Shown here: one piece after another, positions 1 through 7,748 of the stretch
Position numbering within the stretch: the stretch's first letter is position 1
Layout: the number at the start of each line of letters is the position of its first letter
Source of the DNA: Methanosphaerula subterraneus
GTDB lineage: Archaea > Halobacteriota > Methanomicrobia > Methanomicrobiales > Methanospirillaceae
DNA length: 64,000 bases
Assembly: GCF_052055875.1 (NCBI RefSeq)
Contig: NZ_CP170508.1
Coordinates: 1,488,001-1,552,000, forward strand
Direction of reading: 5' to 3'
Made by a program: the position numbers and the translations under genes
Notes under the pieces: generated by a model
Seen by the model: the letters and a program-made list of their open reading frames with translations, nothing else
Databases searched by the model: none
Told to the model about the DNA's origin: nothing

Positions 1-787
1 TCAGCGTCCGAACCGGGGAGAGAACGTTGGTGATGGGGCTCGGAATCAGAGCTGAGTTGCCGGTCACCATCATCACGGCCATCGTCTCACCGATCGCACG
101 CCCCATCCCGAGGATGATGGCCGCGGTGATCCCAGAGAGGGCCGCCGGGAGCACGACCTTGCTGATCGTCTGCCATCGGGTCGCCCCGACGGCGAGGGAG
201 CCCTCCCGATACTCCTGCGGGACCGACCTGATGGCGTCCTCGGCCACCGAGGTGATCGTCGGAAGGGCCATGATCCCGAGCAGGAGCGAACCGGCGAGCC
301 ATGACTCCCCTGAGGGCTGATCGAAGAGCACCCGCAGCCAGTTGGTCATGACCATCAGACCGAAGAACCCGTACACCACGGACGGAATACCGGCCAGCAG
401 TTCGATGGCCGGCTTGATGACCAGTTTCACCCGGGGGGGAGCCAGTTCGGCGATATACACCGCCGTTCCGATCGAGAGCGGGACCGCGATCACCATCGAA
501 CCGAGGGTCACCAGCAGGGTGCCGACGATCAGGGGGGCGATCCCGTAACTGGGGACCGCAGCGACAGGGTTCCAGGTCATCCCGGTGAGGAACGGGAGAA
601 TGCCGATCTGGACAAATCCAGCGATACTGTCCTTGAAGAGGAAGAGCAGGATGAAGATGACGGTCAGCACCGAAAAGAGTGCACAGACGAGCCAGATAGA
701 CTCGATTACCTTCTCTTTGAGATTGAAGAGTGAGAGATGCATCTGTCTCATTCCAGACAGACCTGTCGTGATCGGGATCGTCTTCAT
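1..787 (-). CDS. pstC: Phosphate ABC transporter permease PstC (3' end beyond window)
   Basis: Inner subunit of the Pst high-affinity phosphate importer; it forms the membrane channel with PstA. Translating the minus strand from the ATG at 787 gives an uninterrupted frame to position 1: a cytoplasmic N-terminus, a first membrane segment around residues 28-50, a periplasmic stretch ending TWNPVAAVPSYGIAPL, and several further helices. The permease signature with the EAA-type loop (EDAIRSVPQEYREGSLAVGATRW) is visible before the cut. Only the C-terminal part is missing. It lies 82 bp downstream of pstS on the same strand, so the two are probably cotranscribed. An internal ATG at 751 is a possible alternative start because neither site has a strong Shine-Dalgarno sequence. 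Confidence 0.9.
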   Translation of the reverse strand, partial: MKTIPITTGLSGMRQMHLSLFNLKEKVIESIWLVCALFSVLTVIFILLFLFKDSIAGFVQIGILPFLTGMTWNPVAAVPSYGIAPLIVGTLLVTLGSMVIAVPLSIGTAVYIAELAPPRVKLVIKPAIELLAGIPSVVYGFFGLMVMTNWLRVLFDQPSGESWLAGSLLLGIMALPTITSVAEDAIRSVPQEYREGSLAVGATRWQTISKVVLPAALSGITAAIILGMGRAIGETMAVMMVTGNSALIPSPITNVLSPVRTL

Positions 788-869
788 GATCAAAAGCCGT
801 TACTCATTCGGATTGTTTCGATCGTGTGGATGAAGAGGAGAAGAAATTTGCCAGAAGAGGGGGTTTCCC

Positions 870-1829
870 TCAGATCCGGACAAATCCCTGGTCTTCAACA
901 ACCTTCTGTCCTTCCGGGCTGAGTGCGTAGTTGAGGAAGTCCTGTGCGATGCCTGTCGCCGGTCCGCTGGTGAGCATGTATAACTGCCGCGAGATCGGGT
1001 AGGTCCCGTCCACAACGGTGGCCACGGACGGTGCGACGGCGGCTCCGTTCTTCGTGATGGAGAGCGCCTTCACCGACTTCTCTGCATAGCCGAGTCCCAC
1101 GTATCCGATCGCACCCGGCGTCGTTGAAACGGCGGTCTCGATGGCGCCATTGGAGTTCTTCTCAAGGGCTGAGGCGGTGAAGTTGTCCTTCTGCATCACG
1201 GCACTCGCGATGAAGTCCCGCGTCCCTGAGGCACTGTCGCGACCGATGACCACGATCGGAAGATCCGCACCGCCGACATCCTTCCAGTTCGTGATGGTGC
1301 CGTTGTAGATACCCCGGATCTGACTGAGGGTGATGGTCTCAACCTTGTTCTGAGGGTTCACAATGATTGAGAGCCCGTCCCGCGCAATAGGGGTAACGAC
1401 AAGGGAGGGGTACTTCGTCATCTCACTGGCACTCACCTCACGCGAGGCCATACCGATCATCGCGGTCTTCTCACCGGTGGCCTGAACGCCCACACCTGAG
1501 CCACCGCCACTGACCTGCACATCGGCCTCCTTGTTGGCAGCCATAAAGGCTTCAGCCCATGCCTGGGCGACAGGGAGGACCGTGGTCGACCCGGTGATCG
1601 TCAGCCGGCCTTTCGAGGTGCCGGTCAGGGCGCTGGGTGCACTGCTGTTCAATGCCGAGGTCGTGTTTGCCCCAGCAACGGTCGGGATTGTAGTCGCGGC
1701 GGGTGAAGCCGTCGGTGTCGGTGTTGTTGCCGGGGTGTTGCTGACACAGCCGCTGACGAGCAGTGCTACAATCAGAATTGCTGCAAGCCCGCAGGCCACG
1801 ATTCCAGAAGTTCTACGTTTTTCTGCCAT
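870..1829 (-). CDS. pstS: Phosphate-binding protein PstS, lipoprotein
   Basis: Extracytoplasmic phosphate receptor that delivers phosphate to PstC/PstA. The 319-residue product has an N-terminal hydrophobic segment ending in a lipobox (LLVSGC, Cys28), so it is probably lipid-anchored. A Thr/Ala/Pro-rich linker (residues 30-70) follows, then a PBP-like domain starting at ITGSTTVLPVAQAWAEAF. Phosphate-loop residues typical of PstS are present: the GSTTV motif, the SGGGSGVG loop and RDSASGTRDF. Length is normal for archaeal PstS with a linker. It is transcribed divergently from the PhoU-like gene, through an intergenic region with two TATA-like boxes. Assignment is firm; anion specificity (phosphate versus tungstate/molybdate) is inferred from the pstC neighbour. 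Confidence 0.95.
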   Translation of the reverse strand: MAEKRRTSGIVACGLAAILIVALLVSGCVSNTPATTPTPTASPAATTIPTVAGANTTSALNSSAPSALTGTSKGRLTITGSTTVLPVAQAWAEAFMAANKEADVQVSGGGSGVGVQATGEKTAMIGMASREVSASEMTKYPSLVVTPIARDGLSIIVNPQNKVETITLSQIRGIYNGTITNWKDVGGADLPIVVIGRDSASGTRDFIASAVMQKDNFTASALEKNSNGAIETAVSTTPGAIGYVGLGYAEKSVKALSITKNGAAVAPSVATVVDGTYPISRQLYMLTSGPATGIAQDFLNYALSPEGQKVVEDQGFVRI

Positions 1830-1962
1830 GATTCTCTTCTCTCAAATCATCAGCAGGATATATACTGTTATTCGACGGAGACTCTATATATACCAATAGA
1901 ATACAGAGTAATATAGTGTTATATTGAATACCGCGAGGATACTATAGGAGAGAGACTCAGGC
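1830..1962. promoter_or_regulatory. Divergent pst/phoU promoter region
   Basis: AT-rich 133-bp spacer in otherwise GC-rich DNA. Reading the minus strand toward pstS there are two TATA-like boxes (TATATATAG near 1884-1892 and GTATATATCC near 1856-1865). Toward the PhoU-like gene, a TTATATT box sits near 1919-1925 and a GGAGAGA ribosome-binding site lies upstream of ATG 1963. A perfect inverted repeat, AATATA-gtgt-TATATT at 1910-1925, overlaps the plus-strand TATA element and could be an operator. Phosphate control is inferred from gene content, not shown. Confidence 0.6.
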
Positions 1963-2976
1963 ATGGACATACGACGGGTACAGATGACAGGGGGGTCTTC
2001 GTTTGTCGTGACCCTCCCCAAAGACTGGACACAGCAGATGAGCATCAAGAAGAACGACCCGGTCAGGGTCACCCCCCAGGCCGACGGCACCCTGCTGATC
2101 TCCGCCAACATCTCTGAGGACCAGATCCAGCGGACCAGGGAGTTCGACGTCACCACCTGCACCAATGCGACCTTCTTCTTCCGGAGTCTGATCGGGGCGT
2201 ACATCGCCGGGTATACCGAGATTAAGATCAGGTCCCGCGGCCGGCTGCCATCGTTCGTCCGGATGGTCGTCCGGGACTTCACCCAGATGACGATCGGGCA
2301 GGAGGTGCTCGAGGAGTCAGAGACGGGGGTCACCATCAAGGATCTGCTGAACCCCGGCGAACTGCCGTTCGAGAACACGCTTCGGCGCATGATCGTGATC
2401 GTCAAAGGGATGCACCTGGATGCGATCGCCGCCCTGTTCGAGCAGGACCAGGCCCTGGCAGAGGAGGTGATCGCCCAGGACCGGGACGTCGACCGGCTCC
2501 ATTGGCTGATGGCCCGCCAGACCAACATGGTGATGCGGAACATCAACCTCTCCAAGAAGATGGGGCTGACCCTGTACACGGCCTCCCAGTACCTGCTGGT
2601 CAGCAGGACCCTCGAACGGATCGGAGACCATGCCGTCCGGATCGCACGGAACGCTGTGATCCTCTCCGATAAGGACCAGGACCAGGATATCCTCTCGAGG
2701 GTCAGGGGGGCGAGCACCCTCTCGCTGACCATCTTTGAACAGAGCATCACGGCCTTCTTCGACCTGGACATCAGGCGGGCGAACGCCACCATCGAAGAGG
2801 TCAAGGGACTCGAGCACCTCTGCGAGGAGATCACTACGGCGATGCTGACCCATGAGGCCGAGGACGCCATCGCGGTCGGGTACATCGCCGAGAGTATCAG
2901 GCGGCTCGGGGAGTACTCTGCAGACATCGCCGAGAATGTTATTAACTACGTTGTCGAACATGAGCGGGACCTGTAG
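1963..2976 (+). CDS. phoU: AbrB-PhoU domain phosphate uptake regulator
   Basis: Predicted regulator of the adjacent Pst transporter. Residues 1-50 form a SpoVT/AbrB-type DNA-binding swapped-hairpin domain (IRRVQMTGGSSFVVTLPKDW). The rest (about 110-330) contains two PhoU-type helical repeats with the E/D-rich metal-binding pattern ERIGDHAVRIAR and a matching YSADIAENV near the end. This AbrB-PhoU fusion is common in archaea, where it is thought to bind DNA directly rather than act only through a histidine kinase. It is divergent from pstS and 12 bp upstream of the ThiN-like gene, so the two plus-strand genes are likely cotranscribed. Confidence 0.9.
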   Translation: MDIRRVQMTGGSSFVVTLPKDWTQQMSIKKNDPVRVTPQADGTLLISANISEDQIQRTREFDVTTCTNATFFFRSLIGAYIAGYTEIKIRSRGRLPSFVRMVVRDFTQMTIGQEVLEESETGVTIKDLLNPGELPFENTLRRMIVIVKGMHLDAIAALFEQDQALAEEVIAQDRDVDRLHWLMARQTNMVMRNINLSKKMGLTLYTASQYLLVSRTLERIGDHAVRIARNAVILSDKDQDQDILSRVRGASTLSLTIFEQSITAFFDLDIRRANATIEEVKGLEHLCEEITTAMLTHEAEDAIAVGYIAESIRRLGEYSADIAENVINYVVEHERDL

Positions 2977-2988
2977 GGCGGAGGCACC

Positions 2989-3507
2989 ATGAGTGGTTCC
3001 GGGCACGAGACCCTGAGCAGGGACCTGACCGCTGCGGCGGTCCACTTCTGCAGTACAGGGGGGGCCTTCGGCTGGGGGATGATCACCCTCGCGGCGGCGA
3101 CCGACCATGCCCGGACCACAGCGGATATCGGATCGATCCAGATCACCTGCCCGGTACCGGGGCCGGCAGCCTTTGGGGAGGCAGGGGACCTCGGAACGGC
3201 GCTGTTGACGGCGCTCCGTTTTGACCCTGCCATCAAAAGCGCAGCGCTGGTCCCCTGTCCGCCTTCACTGCCGGAGGTGGCAGAGCGGGTGCTCCTCGAG
3301 GTGGCCGGCTACGACCGGCGGAGGGCACCACCCGGGATCAGCACGATGGACTGGGGGACGGCCTGCTGCTGCAGGGATGGGGTGCCGGATCTGATCTACG
3401 ATCGGTCTGCTGACCCGTTCATGGTGGTGATCTTTGGCGAGAACCCGATGGACGTTGTAGACGAAATCATTATGTTGTTCCGACGCAGTACAAATATAGA
3501 GTTATAG
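2989..3507 (+). CDS. ThiN-domain protein (thiamine-phosphate synthase family)
   Basis: The 172-residue product matches the ThiN fold known as the C-terminal half of archaeal ThiD-ThiN, which joins HMP-PP and thiazole phosphate. Diagnostic blocks are GPAAFGEAGDLGTALLTALR (about 57-76), a YDRR motif, STMDWGTA, and the terminal VPDLIYDR...FGENPMDVVDEI. There is no ThiD kinase domain, so it is a stand-alone ThiN unit; such units include both synthases and ThiR-type regulators, but no HTH is visible here. thiC lies 42 kb away at 45727. The gene sits between phoU and the eS17 gene, both close by. The family is confident; the exact catalytic role is not. Confidence 0.75.
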   Translation: MSGSGHETLSRDLTAAAVHFCSTGGAFGWGMITLAAATDHARTTADIGSIQITCPVPGPAAFGEAGDLGTALLTALRFDPAIKSAALVPCPPSLPEVAERVLLEVAGYDRRRAPPGISTMDWGTACCCRDGVPDLIYDRSADPFMVVIFGENPMDVVDEIIMLFRRSTNIEL

Positions 3508-3520
3508 GACAGGTTCTCAT

Positions 3521-3712
3521 ATGGGCATCAAACCAAGTTATATCAAAAATTTCGGTCTTGAACTGATCGGACGGTACGGAGACAGGTTCACACCGGACTT
3601 TGACGAGAACAAGCATCAGGTATCTGAGCTGACCGTCATCGACAGCAAGCGTGTCAGAAACCGCATCGCCGGGTTCATCACGAGAAAAGTAAATACCAAG
3701 AAACATCTATAA
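3521..3712 (+). CDS. rps17e: 30S ribosomal protein eS17
   Basis: A 63-residue archaeal/eukaryotic-type small-subunit protein. The opening MGIKPSYIKNFGLEL and the basic VRNRIAGFITRK segment are characteristic. Length is normal for archaea, where the protein is shorter than in eukaryotes. It is 8 bp upstream of dapA, an arrangement also seen in other methanogens, suggesting cotranscription with lysine biosynthesis genes. It is not part of the large ribosomal operon at 10-23 kb. Confidence 0.95.
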   Translation: MGIKPSYIKNFGLELIGRYGDRFTPDFDENKHQVSELTVIDSKRVRNRIAGFITRKVNTKKHL

Positions 3713-3720
3713 TCTATTTT

Positions 3721-4596
3721 ATGTTTGAGGGAGTTCTTCCGGCAATCGTTACCCCATTTCAGAACGATCATGGCAAGAGCCTCGACCTTTCAGGTCTGCA
3801 ATCCAACATTGCTTTCCTGCTCAGTAAAGGTATCCACGGCGTGGTTCCCTGCGGGTCGACCGGCGAGTCGGCGACCCTCAGTTTTGAGGAGCATGTCAGG
3901 GTGATCGAGGCGACGATCGAAGCGGTTGCAGGGAAGGTCCCTGTACTCGCCGGGGCAGGTTCGAACAGCACCGAAGAGGCGATCCGGTTCACCCGGTCCG
4001 CGAAGGATCTCGGTGCCGACGGCGTGCTGATCATCAGCCCTTACTACAACAAGCCCAACCGGTCAGGGCTGGTCAAGCACTTCACCGCCATCGCAGATCT
4101 CGACATCCCTGTCGTCCTCTACAATGTGCCCAGCCGGACCGGTCAGAACCTCCCACCAGACCTGGTGACCGAGCTCTCCGCGCACCCGAACATCGTCGGG
4201 ATCAAGGAGGCGAGCGGAAACATCTCCCAGGTATCAGAGATCATCGAGGGAACCCTGGACCAGGACTTCACCGTGATCTCAGGGGACGACGGTATGACCC
4301 TGCCGGTGCTGGCACTCGGTGGGGGCGGCGTGATCTCAGTGGCGGCGAACGTGGAGCCTGGGCGGATGGTGGCGATGTACCAGGCCTATACCGGGGGGGA
4401 CTGGGACGGCGCGATCAGCCTACATTATGGACTGGCCCCGCTCTGCAGGGCGCTCTTCATCGATACCAACCCGATTCCGGTCAAGAAGGCGATAAGCCTC
4501 AGGGGGATGGCCGCAGGTCCACTGAGGCTCCCGCTCGACGAGCTGGATGCGGGGAGGACCGCTGCACTGTCAAAAGTGCTGAGCACCTATGATTAA
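3721..4596 (+). CDS. dapA: 4-hydroxy-tetrahydrodipicolinate synthase DapA
   Basis: Condenses pyruvate with aspartate semialdehyde, the first step of the lysine/diaminopimelate branch. The 291-residue TIM barrel has the Schiff-base lysine in VGIKEASGN (Lys162), the phenolic tyrosine in YNVPSRTG (Tyr134), the GSTGES substrate loop (about 46-50) and YYNKP. Length is standard. The stop codon overlaps the dapB start by 8 bp, showing translational coupling. Its last dozen codons are echoed, with changes and a one-base deletion, just upstream of the second dapB (about 5463-5508), which marks the left breakpoint of the tandem duplication. Confidence 0.97.
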   Translation: MFEGVLPAIVTPFQNDHGKSLDLSGLQSNIAFLLSKGIHGVVPCGSTGESATLSFEEHVRVIEATIEAVAGKVPVLAGAGSNSTEEAIRFTRSAKDLGADGVLIISPYYNKPNRSGLVKHFTAIADLDIPVVLYNVPSRTGQNLPPDLVTELSAHPNIVGIKEASGNISQVSEIIEGTLDQDFTVISGDDGMTLPVLALGGGGVISVAANVEPGRMVAMYQAYTGGDWDGAISLHYGLAPLCRALFIDTNPIPVKKAISLRGMAAGPLRLPLDELDAGRTAALSKVLSTYD

Positions 4597-5347
4597 GGTC
4601 GTGGTCTCAGGGGCCCAGGGCCGCATGGGATCGATGATCTGCAAGATGGTCACCGAGACCGAAGGGCTTGAACTGGTCGGCGGGATCGGGCACAGAGCCG
4701 GCACCCAGTTCAATGTCGAGGTGGTGAAGTCCGAGGAGATCGATCGGCTTCTCTCTGAACAGAAACCGGATGTGCTGATCGACTTCGCCGTGGCATCGGC
4801 GGCGGTCGAGACCATCCAGGCCGCCGCACGCCACCACGTTGCCCTGGTCGTGGGCACAACCGGTTTCTCTGATGCAGAACTGCAGCAGATCCGGGAAGCG
4901 GTAGAAGAGGAGGTACCGATGGTGATGTCATCAAACTTCAGTATCGGGATGAACATCTTCTGGCAGATCCTCAAAAATGCGGCCCAGATGCTCAGCGAGT
5001 ATGACATCGAGGTCAGCGAGGCTCACCACCGGTACAAGAAGGACGCCCCGAGCGGAACGGCGAAGACGATCCTCTCGATCCTGGACGAGGCGGTCGGAGA
5101 GCGTGAGAAGGTCTACGGCAGGGAAGGGATCACCGAACGGCAGAACGAGATAGGGGTGCATGTGTTCCGCGGCGGGGATATCGTCGGCGACCATGCCGTC
5201 ACCTTCGCAAAGAACTTCGAATCGATCACCCTCTCGCATCGCGCCTATGATCGGGCAGTACTGGTAGAAGGTGCTCTGAAAGCAGCCGCCTGGGTGCCTG
5301 GCAAAAAACCCGGCATCTATCCGTTCAGTGCAGTGCTCGGCCTTTAA
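4589..5347 (+). CDS. dapB: 4-hydroxy-tetrahydrodipicolinate reductase DapB, copy 1
   Basis: Reduces the DapA product to tetrahydrodipicolinate with NAD(P)H. It has an N-terminal Rossmann fold with SGAQGRMG (residues 7-14), the GTTGFS loop (89-94), and the C-terminal catalytic block EAHHRYKKDAPSGTA (His146, Lys150). At residue 252 it ends IYPFSAVLGL. The start overlaps dapA by 8 bp. Copy 1 reads GGIGHRAG after beta-strand 2, where copy 2 reads GGIDIRAG. The acidic residue at position 34 that often contacts the NADH ribose is therefore missing here, which might shift cofactor preference toward NADPH (inference). Confidence 0.95.
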   Translation: MIKVVVSGAQGRMGSMICKMVTETEGLELVGGIGHRAGTQFNVEVVKSEEIDRLLSEQKPDVLIDFAVASAAVETIQAAARHHVALVVGTTGFSDAELQQIREAVEEEVPMVMSSNFSIGMNIFWQILKNAAQMLSEYDIEVSEAHHRYKKDAPSGTAKTILSILDEAVGEREKVYGREGITERQNEIGVHVFRGGDIVGDHAVTFAKNFESITLSHRAYDRAVLVEGALKAAAWVPGKKPGIYPFSAVLGL

Positions 5348-5418
5348 GGATAAAGTCCGGTACTGAAGATATTGATATATTTTAATAACAACTGTTGAGA
5401 TCATACGGAGAGTATTAT

Positions 5419-5493
5419 ATGGTTGCAAAAATGGATTCTGGCATGCGTGCCGGCTGTGAAACGGAACTGACCATGGCCCTGGCGGAGTGCTGA
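5419..5493 (+). pseudogene. Truncated 4Fe-4S ferredoxin remnant
   Basis: A 24-codon frame, MVAKMDSGMRAGCE..., preceded by a preserved GGAGAG ribosome-binding site. It matches the first 15 or so codons of the intact ferredoxin at 6331 (MVAKVDSEQCVGCET) but has lost most cluster cysteines. After codon 15 the sequence switches to a degraded copy of the dapA 3' end and stops 6 bp before the second dapB start. It is a by-product of the dapB tandem duplication and cannot bind a cluster. It might still serve as a translated leader for dapB copy 2 (speculation). Confidence 0.85.
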
Positions 5494-5499
5494 ACACCT

Positions 5500-6264
5500 A
5501 TGACTAAAGTTGTGGTTTCAGGGGCCTTTGGAAGGATGGGTTCGATGATCTGTAAGATGGTCACCGAGACCGAAGGGCTTGAACTGGTCGGCGGGATCGA
5601 TATTCGGGCCGGCACCCAGTTCAACGTTGATGTGGTGAAGTCAGAGGAGATCGATCGGCTTCTCTCTGAACAGAAACCGGATGTGCTGATCGACTTCACG
5701 ATCGCATCTGCAGCGGTTACCACCATCCAGGCAGCCGCACGCCACCATGTGGCGCTGGTCGTCGGTACTACCGGGTTCTCTGATCTGCAGCAGCAGCAGA
5801 TTCGCGACGCGATCGAGGGGACGGTGCCGGCGGTCATCTCGACCAACTTCAGCATCGGGGTGAACATCTTCTGGCAGATCCTCAAAAATGCGGCCCCGAT
5901 GCTCAGCGAGTACGACATCGAGGTCAGCGAGGCTCACCACCGGTACAAGAAGGACGCCCCGAGCGGAACGGCGAAGACGATCCTCTCGATCCTGGACGAG
6001 GCGGTCGGAGAACGGGAGAAGGTCTACGGCAGGGAAGGGATCACCGAACGGCAGAACGAGATAGGAGTGCACGTATTCCGCGGTGGCGACATCGTCGGCG
6101 ACCATGCCGTCACCTTTGCAAAGAACTTCGAATCGATCACCCTCTCGCATCGCGCCTATGACCGGGCCGTATTTGTGAAAGGAGCCCTGAAGGCGGCCGC
6201 CTGGGTGCCCGGCAAAAAACCCGGCATCTATCCGTTCAGTGCAGTGCTCGGCCTTGAACCATAA
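5500..6264 (+). CDS. dapB: DapB, copy 2 (tandem paralogue)
   Basis: A second complete dihydrodipicolinate reductase of 254 residues. All functional blocks are intact: SGAFGRMG, GTTGFS and EAHHRYKKDAPSGTA. It differs from copy 1 mainly at residues 10, 34-35 (Asp-Ile in place of Gly-His, restoring an acidic NAD-ribose contact), about 96-120, and a two-residue C-terminal extension. The stretch of about 150 codons from the active site to the C-terminus is almost identical, including synonymous positions. No stop or frameshift is present, so both copies look functional. It lies upstream of the intact ferredoxin gene, as expected from the ancestral order dapA-dapB-fer. Confidence 0.95.
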   Translation: MTKVVVSGAFGRMGSMICKMVTETEGLELVGGIDIRAGTQFNVDVVKSEEIDRLLSEQKPDVLIDFTIASAAVTTIQAAARHHVALVVGTTGFSDLQQQQIRDAIEGTVPAVISTNFSIGVNIFWQILKNAAPMLSEYDIEVSEAHHRYKKDAPSGTAKTILSILDEAVGEREKVYGREGITERQNEIGVHVFRGGDIVGDHAVTFAKNFESITLSHRAYDRAVFVKGALKAAAWVPGKKPGIYPFSAVLGLEP

Positions 6265-6330
6265 GGATAAGTACAGCCCTGATAGAAATATATTTCATAG
6301 TATCTGCAGAGATCGTAAGGAGAGTTTTAT

Positions 6331-6504
6331 ATGGTTGCAAAAGTTGATTCTGAGCAGTGTGTAGGCTGTGAAACATGCGTGGACGAGTGCCCCGCTGAAG
6401 CGATCGTGATGGTCGATGGAATCGCCGTCATCGACAAGGACAAATGCGTGGACTGCGGTTCATGCGTGGAAGTCTGTCCCTCCGCAGCCATCACCATGGA
6501 CTGA
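6331..6504 (+). CDS. 2[4Fe-4S] ferredoxin
   Basis: A 57-residue clostridial-type ferredoxin. Both cluster motifs are intact: CVGCETCVDECP (residues 10-21) and CVDCGSCVEVCP (residues 39-50), eight cysteines in the CX2CX2CX3CP pattern. It starts MVAKVDSEQ, with a strong AAGGAGAG ribosome-binding site 8 bp upstream. It is a low-potential electron carrier in the cytoplasm; methanogens use many such proteins with hydrogenases and CO2-reducing enzymes. It is the last gene of the dap cluster, and its 5' end was included in the tandem duplication. Confidence 0.95.
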   Translation: MVAKVDSEQCVGCETCVDECPAEAIVMVDGIAVIDKDKCVDCGSCVEVCPSAAITMD

Positions 6505-6684
6505 TCGTCCACCCGGCATTGGAGGAGAGGACTCTTCTTCGAATTACGTTTTTTATCTCATGCAGAATTGCCTGAACTGATCATCCATCACCAGACCCTT
6601 TCCTCATCGATGTCAAAAGACAGGGACGGCCCGTCTCCCACATCATTATCTACCACCGGTACCTATACCCCCTCTGGTGAACTG

Positions 6685-7686
6685 ATGATGAGACGAAACA
6701 TGAGTTCAATACTTCTGGTTGCTGCCTGCCTGGTCCTGATGGTCCCGGCAGTCACCGCAACACTGAGTGATATCCCCCAGGGGGGCGTGATCTTCATTGG
6801 AGAACAGGGTTTGAACCTCAACGGAGTCGCTGCAGGAACGCAGGTGGCCTGGTGGGGGGCCGGCAGATCTCCGATCACCGATGCCCCGACCGACCTTCAG
6901 ACGATCTCGGACCCAAAGAACTTCTTCGTCTCTCCGACCATCTATGGCACTGAGACCGGGGTCTGGTACATCTACCCTGATAAGAAGCCGGCCTTCACCA
7001 TCAAGGACCCGACACTCGCCGTCAGAGCGATCAATGTCAGGACCGGCCGCGAGGTTACCAGTGGCGTGATCTCCCGGGGGGACCAGGTGAAGTTCCAGGT
7101 CGAGACCAACATGTATACGATGACCGAGCGGCCCGGGGTGAACGGAGTACCGATCACGATCCACGTGACCGGTCCGGGAGGGATCGAGTACACCTCCCTG
7201 ACCGACATCAACGGAAAATCCCAGTCCCTGGACCCGGTGATCGTCAGCTCCTCGCTCTATGAGACCGGGTCGGTCTGGAACACCGGAAACGCCCAGTACC
7301 CGGAGGGGAGTTATATGATCTGGGCCGAGTGCAATGCGAACAACATGAAGAATGAGTATCCGGTCGGAGGGAAGACCACGACCAGGAACACCGCCGCCGG
7401 CCTCACTGTGGAGGCGGGGGATGTGACGGTGACCCTGATCCAGACCACCACCGCCCCCACCAGTCAGCAGACCGGCGTGATCGGTTCTCCGGCAGAGACC
7501 GCGACGGTGACGGTCACGCCGACGCCGACCACCCTGGCGACCACCGGGCTGATCTCGACGCCGCTGGGTTCACCGGTCACCTCCCCGACAACCTCCCCCA
7601 CCCCGAAGGCCGGGGGGTTCACCGCCGGCACGGCCGCCCTGCTGCTGCTGGCTGGGGCTGCGATCGCACTCCGACACCAGCGTTGA
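6685..7686 (+). CDS. DUF3821-type secreted/surface protein with C-terminal anchor
   Basis: Predicted secreted surface protein of about 333 residues. The chosen start, MMRRNMSSILLV, follows a GGTGA site by 4 bp; an upstream ATG at 6568 would add a non-hydrophobic tail. A signal peptide ends near VTATLSDIP. The ectodomain resembles the DUF3821 family of Methanomicrobiales surface proteins (GVIFIGEQGLNL, followed by GAGRSPITDAPTD and YIYPDKKPAF). A Thr/Pro-rich spacer (about 265-305) leads to a final hydrophobic helix (TAALLLLAGAAIAL) and a basic RHQR tail. This is the layout of cell-envelope glycoproteins; sortase-type processing is possible but no definite signal is seen. Confidence 0.75.
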   Translation: MMRRNMSSILLVAACLVLMVPAVTATLSDIPQGGVIFIGEQGLNLNGVAAGTQVAWWGAGRSPITDAPTDLQTISDPKNFFVSPTIYGTETGVWYIYPDKKPAFTIKDPTLAVRAINVRTGREVTSGVISRGDQVKFQVETNMYTMTERPGVNGVPITIHVTGPGGIEYTSLTDINGKSQSLDPVIVSSSLYETGSVWNTGNAQYPEGSYMIWAECNANNMKNEYPVGGKTTTRNTAAGLTVEAGDVTVTLIQTTTAPTSQQTGVIGSPAETATVTVTPTPTTLATTGLISTPLGSPVTSPTTSPTPKAGGFTAGTAALLLLAGAAIALRHQR

Positions 7687-7748
7687 GGAGGTCGGACCCT
7701 TCTTTTTTTGGCATAACACATATCTGTCTGGAATACCATCAAAGATCC

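Larger units (their letters stand above)
4550..6375 (+). repeat. Tandem duplication: dapA tail - dapB - ferredoxin head
   Basis: Two direct copies offset by 911 bp. Copy A runs from the last codons of dapA through dapB (4589) into a ferredoxin start at 5419. Copy B runs from a degenerate dapA tail (about 5463) through the second dapB (5500) into the intact ferredoxin (6331). The motif GTGCTGAGCACCTATGA at 4576 recurs as GTGCTGAACACCTATGA at 5487. The leader AGATC-T/G-TA-C/A-GGAGAG and the ATGGTTGCAAAA start recur at both ferredoxin positions. The 3' halves of the two dapB copies are nearly identical, whereas residues about 95-120 differ, so exchange between copies may be continuing. Confidence 0.9.

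Noticed and set aside
1884..2927. A 347-codon minus-strand frame over the phoU gene
   Set aside because: The composition is Ser/Arg/Ile-rich without any domain, and the plus-strand frame is a clear AbrB-PhoU protein.
5419..5493. A functional small ferredoxin or regulatory peptide
   Set aside because: It keeps only one or two of the eight cysteines and ends in sequence derived from dapA, so it is a duplication scar.
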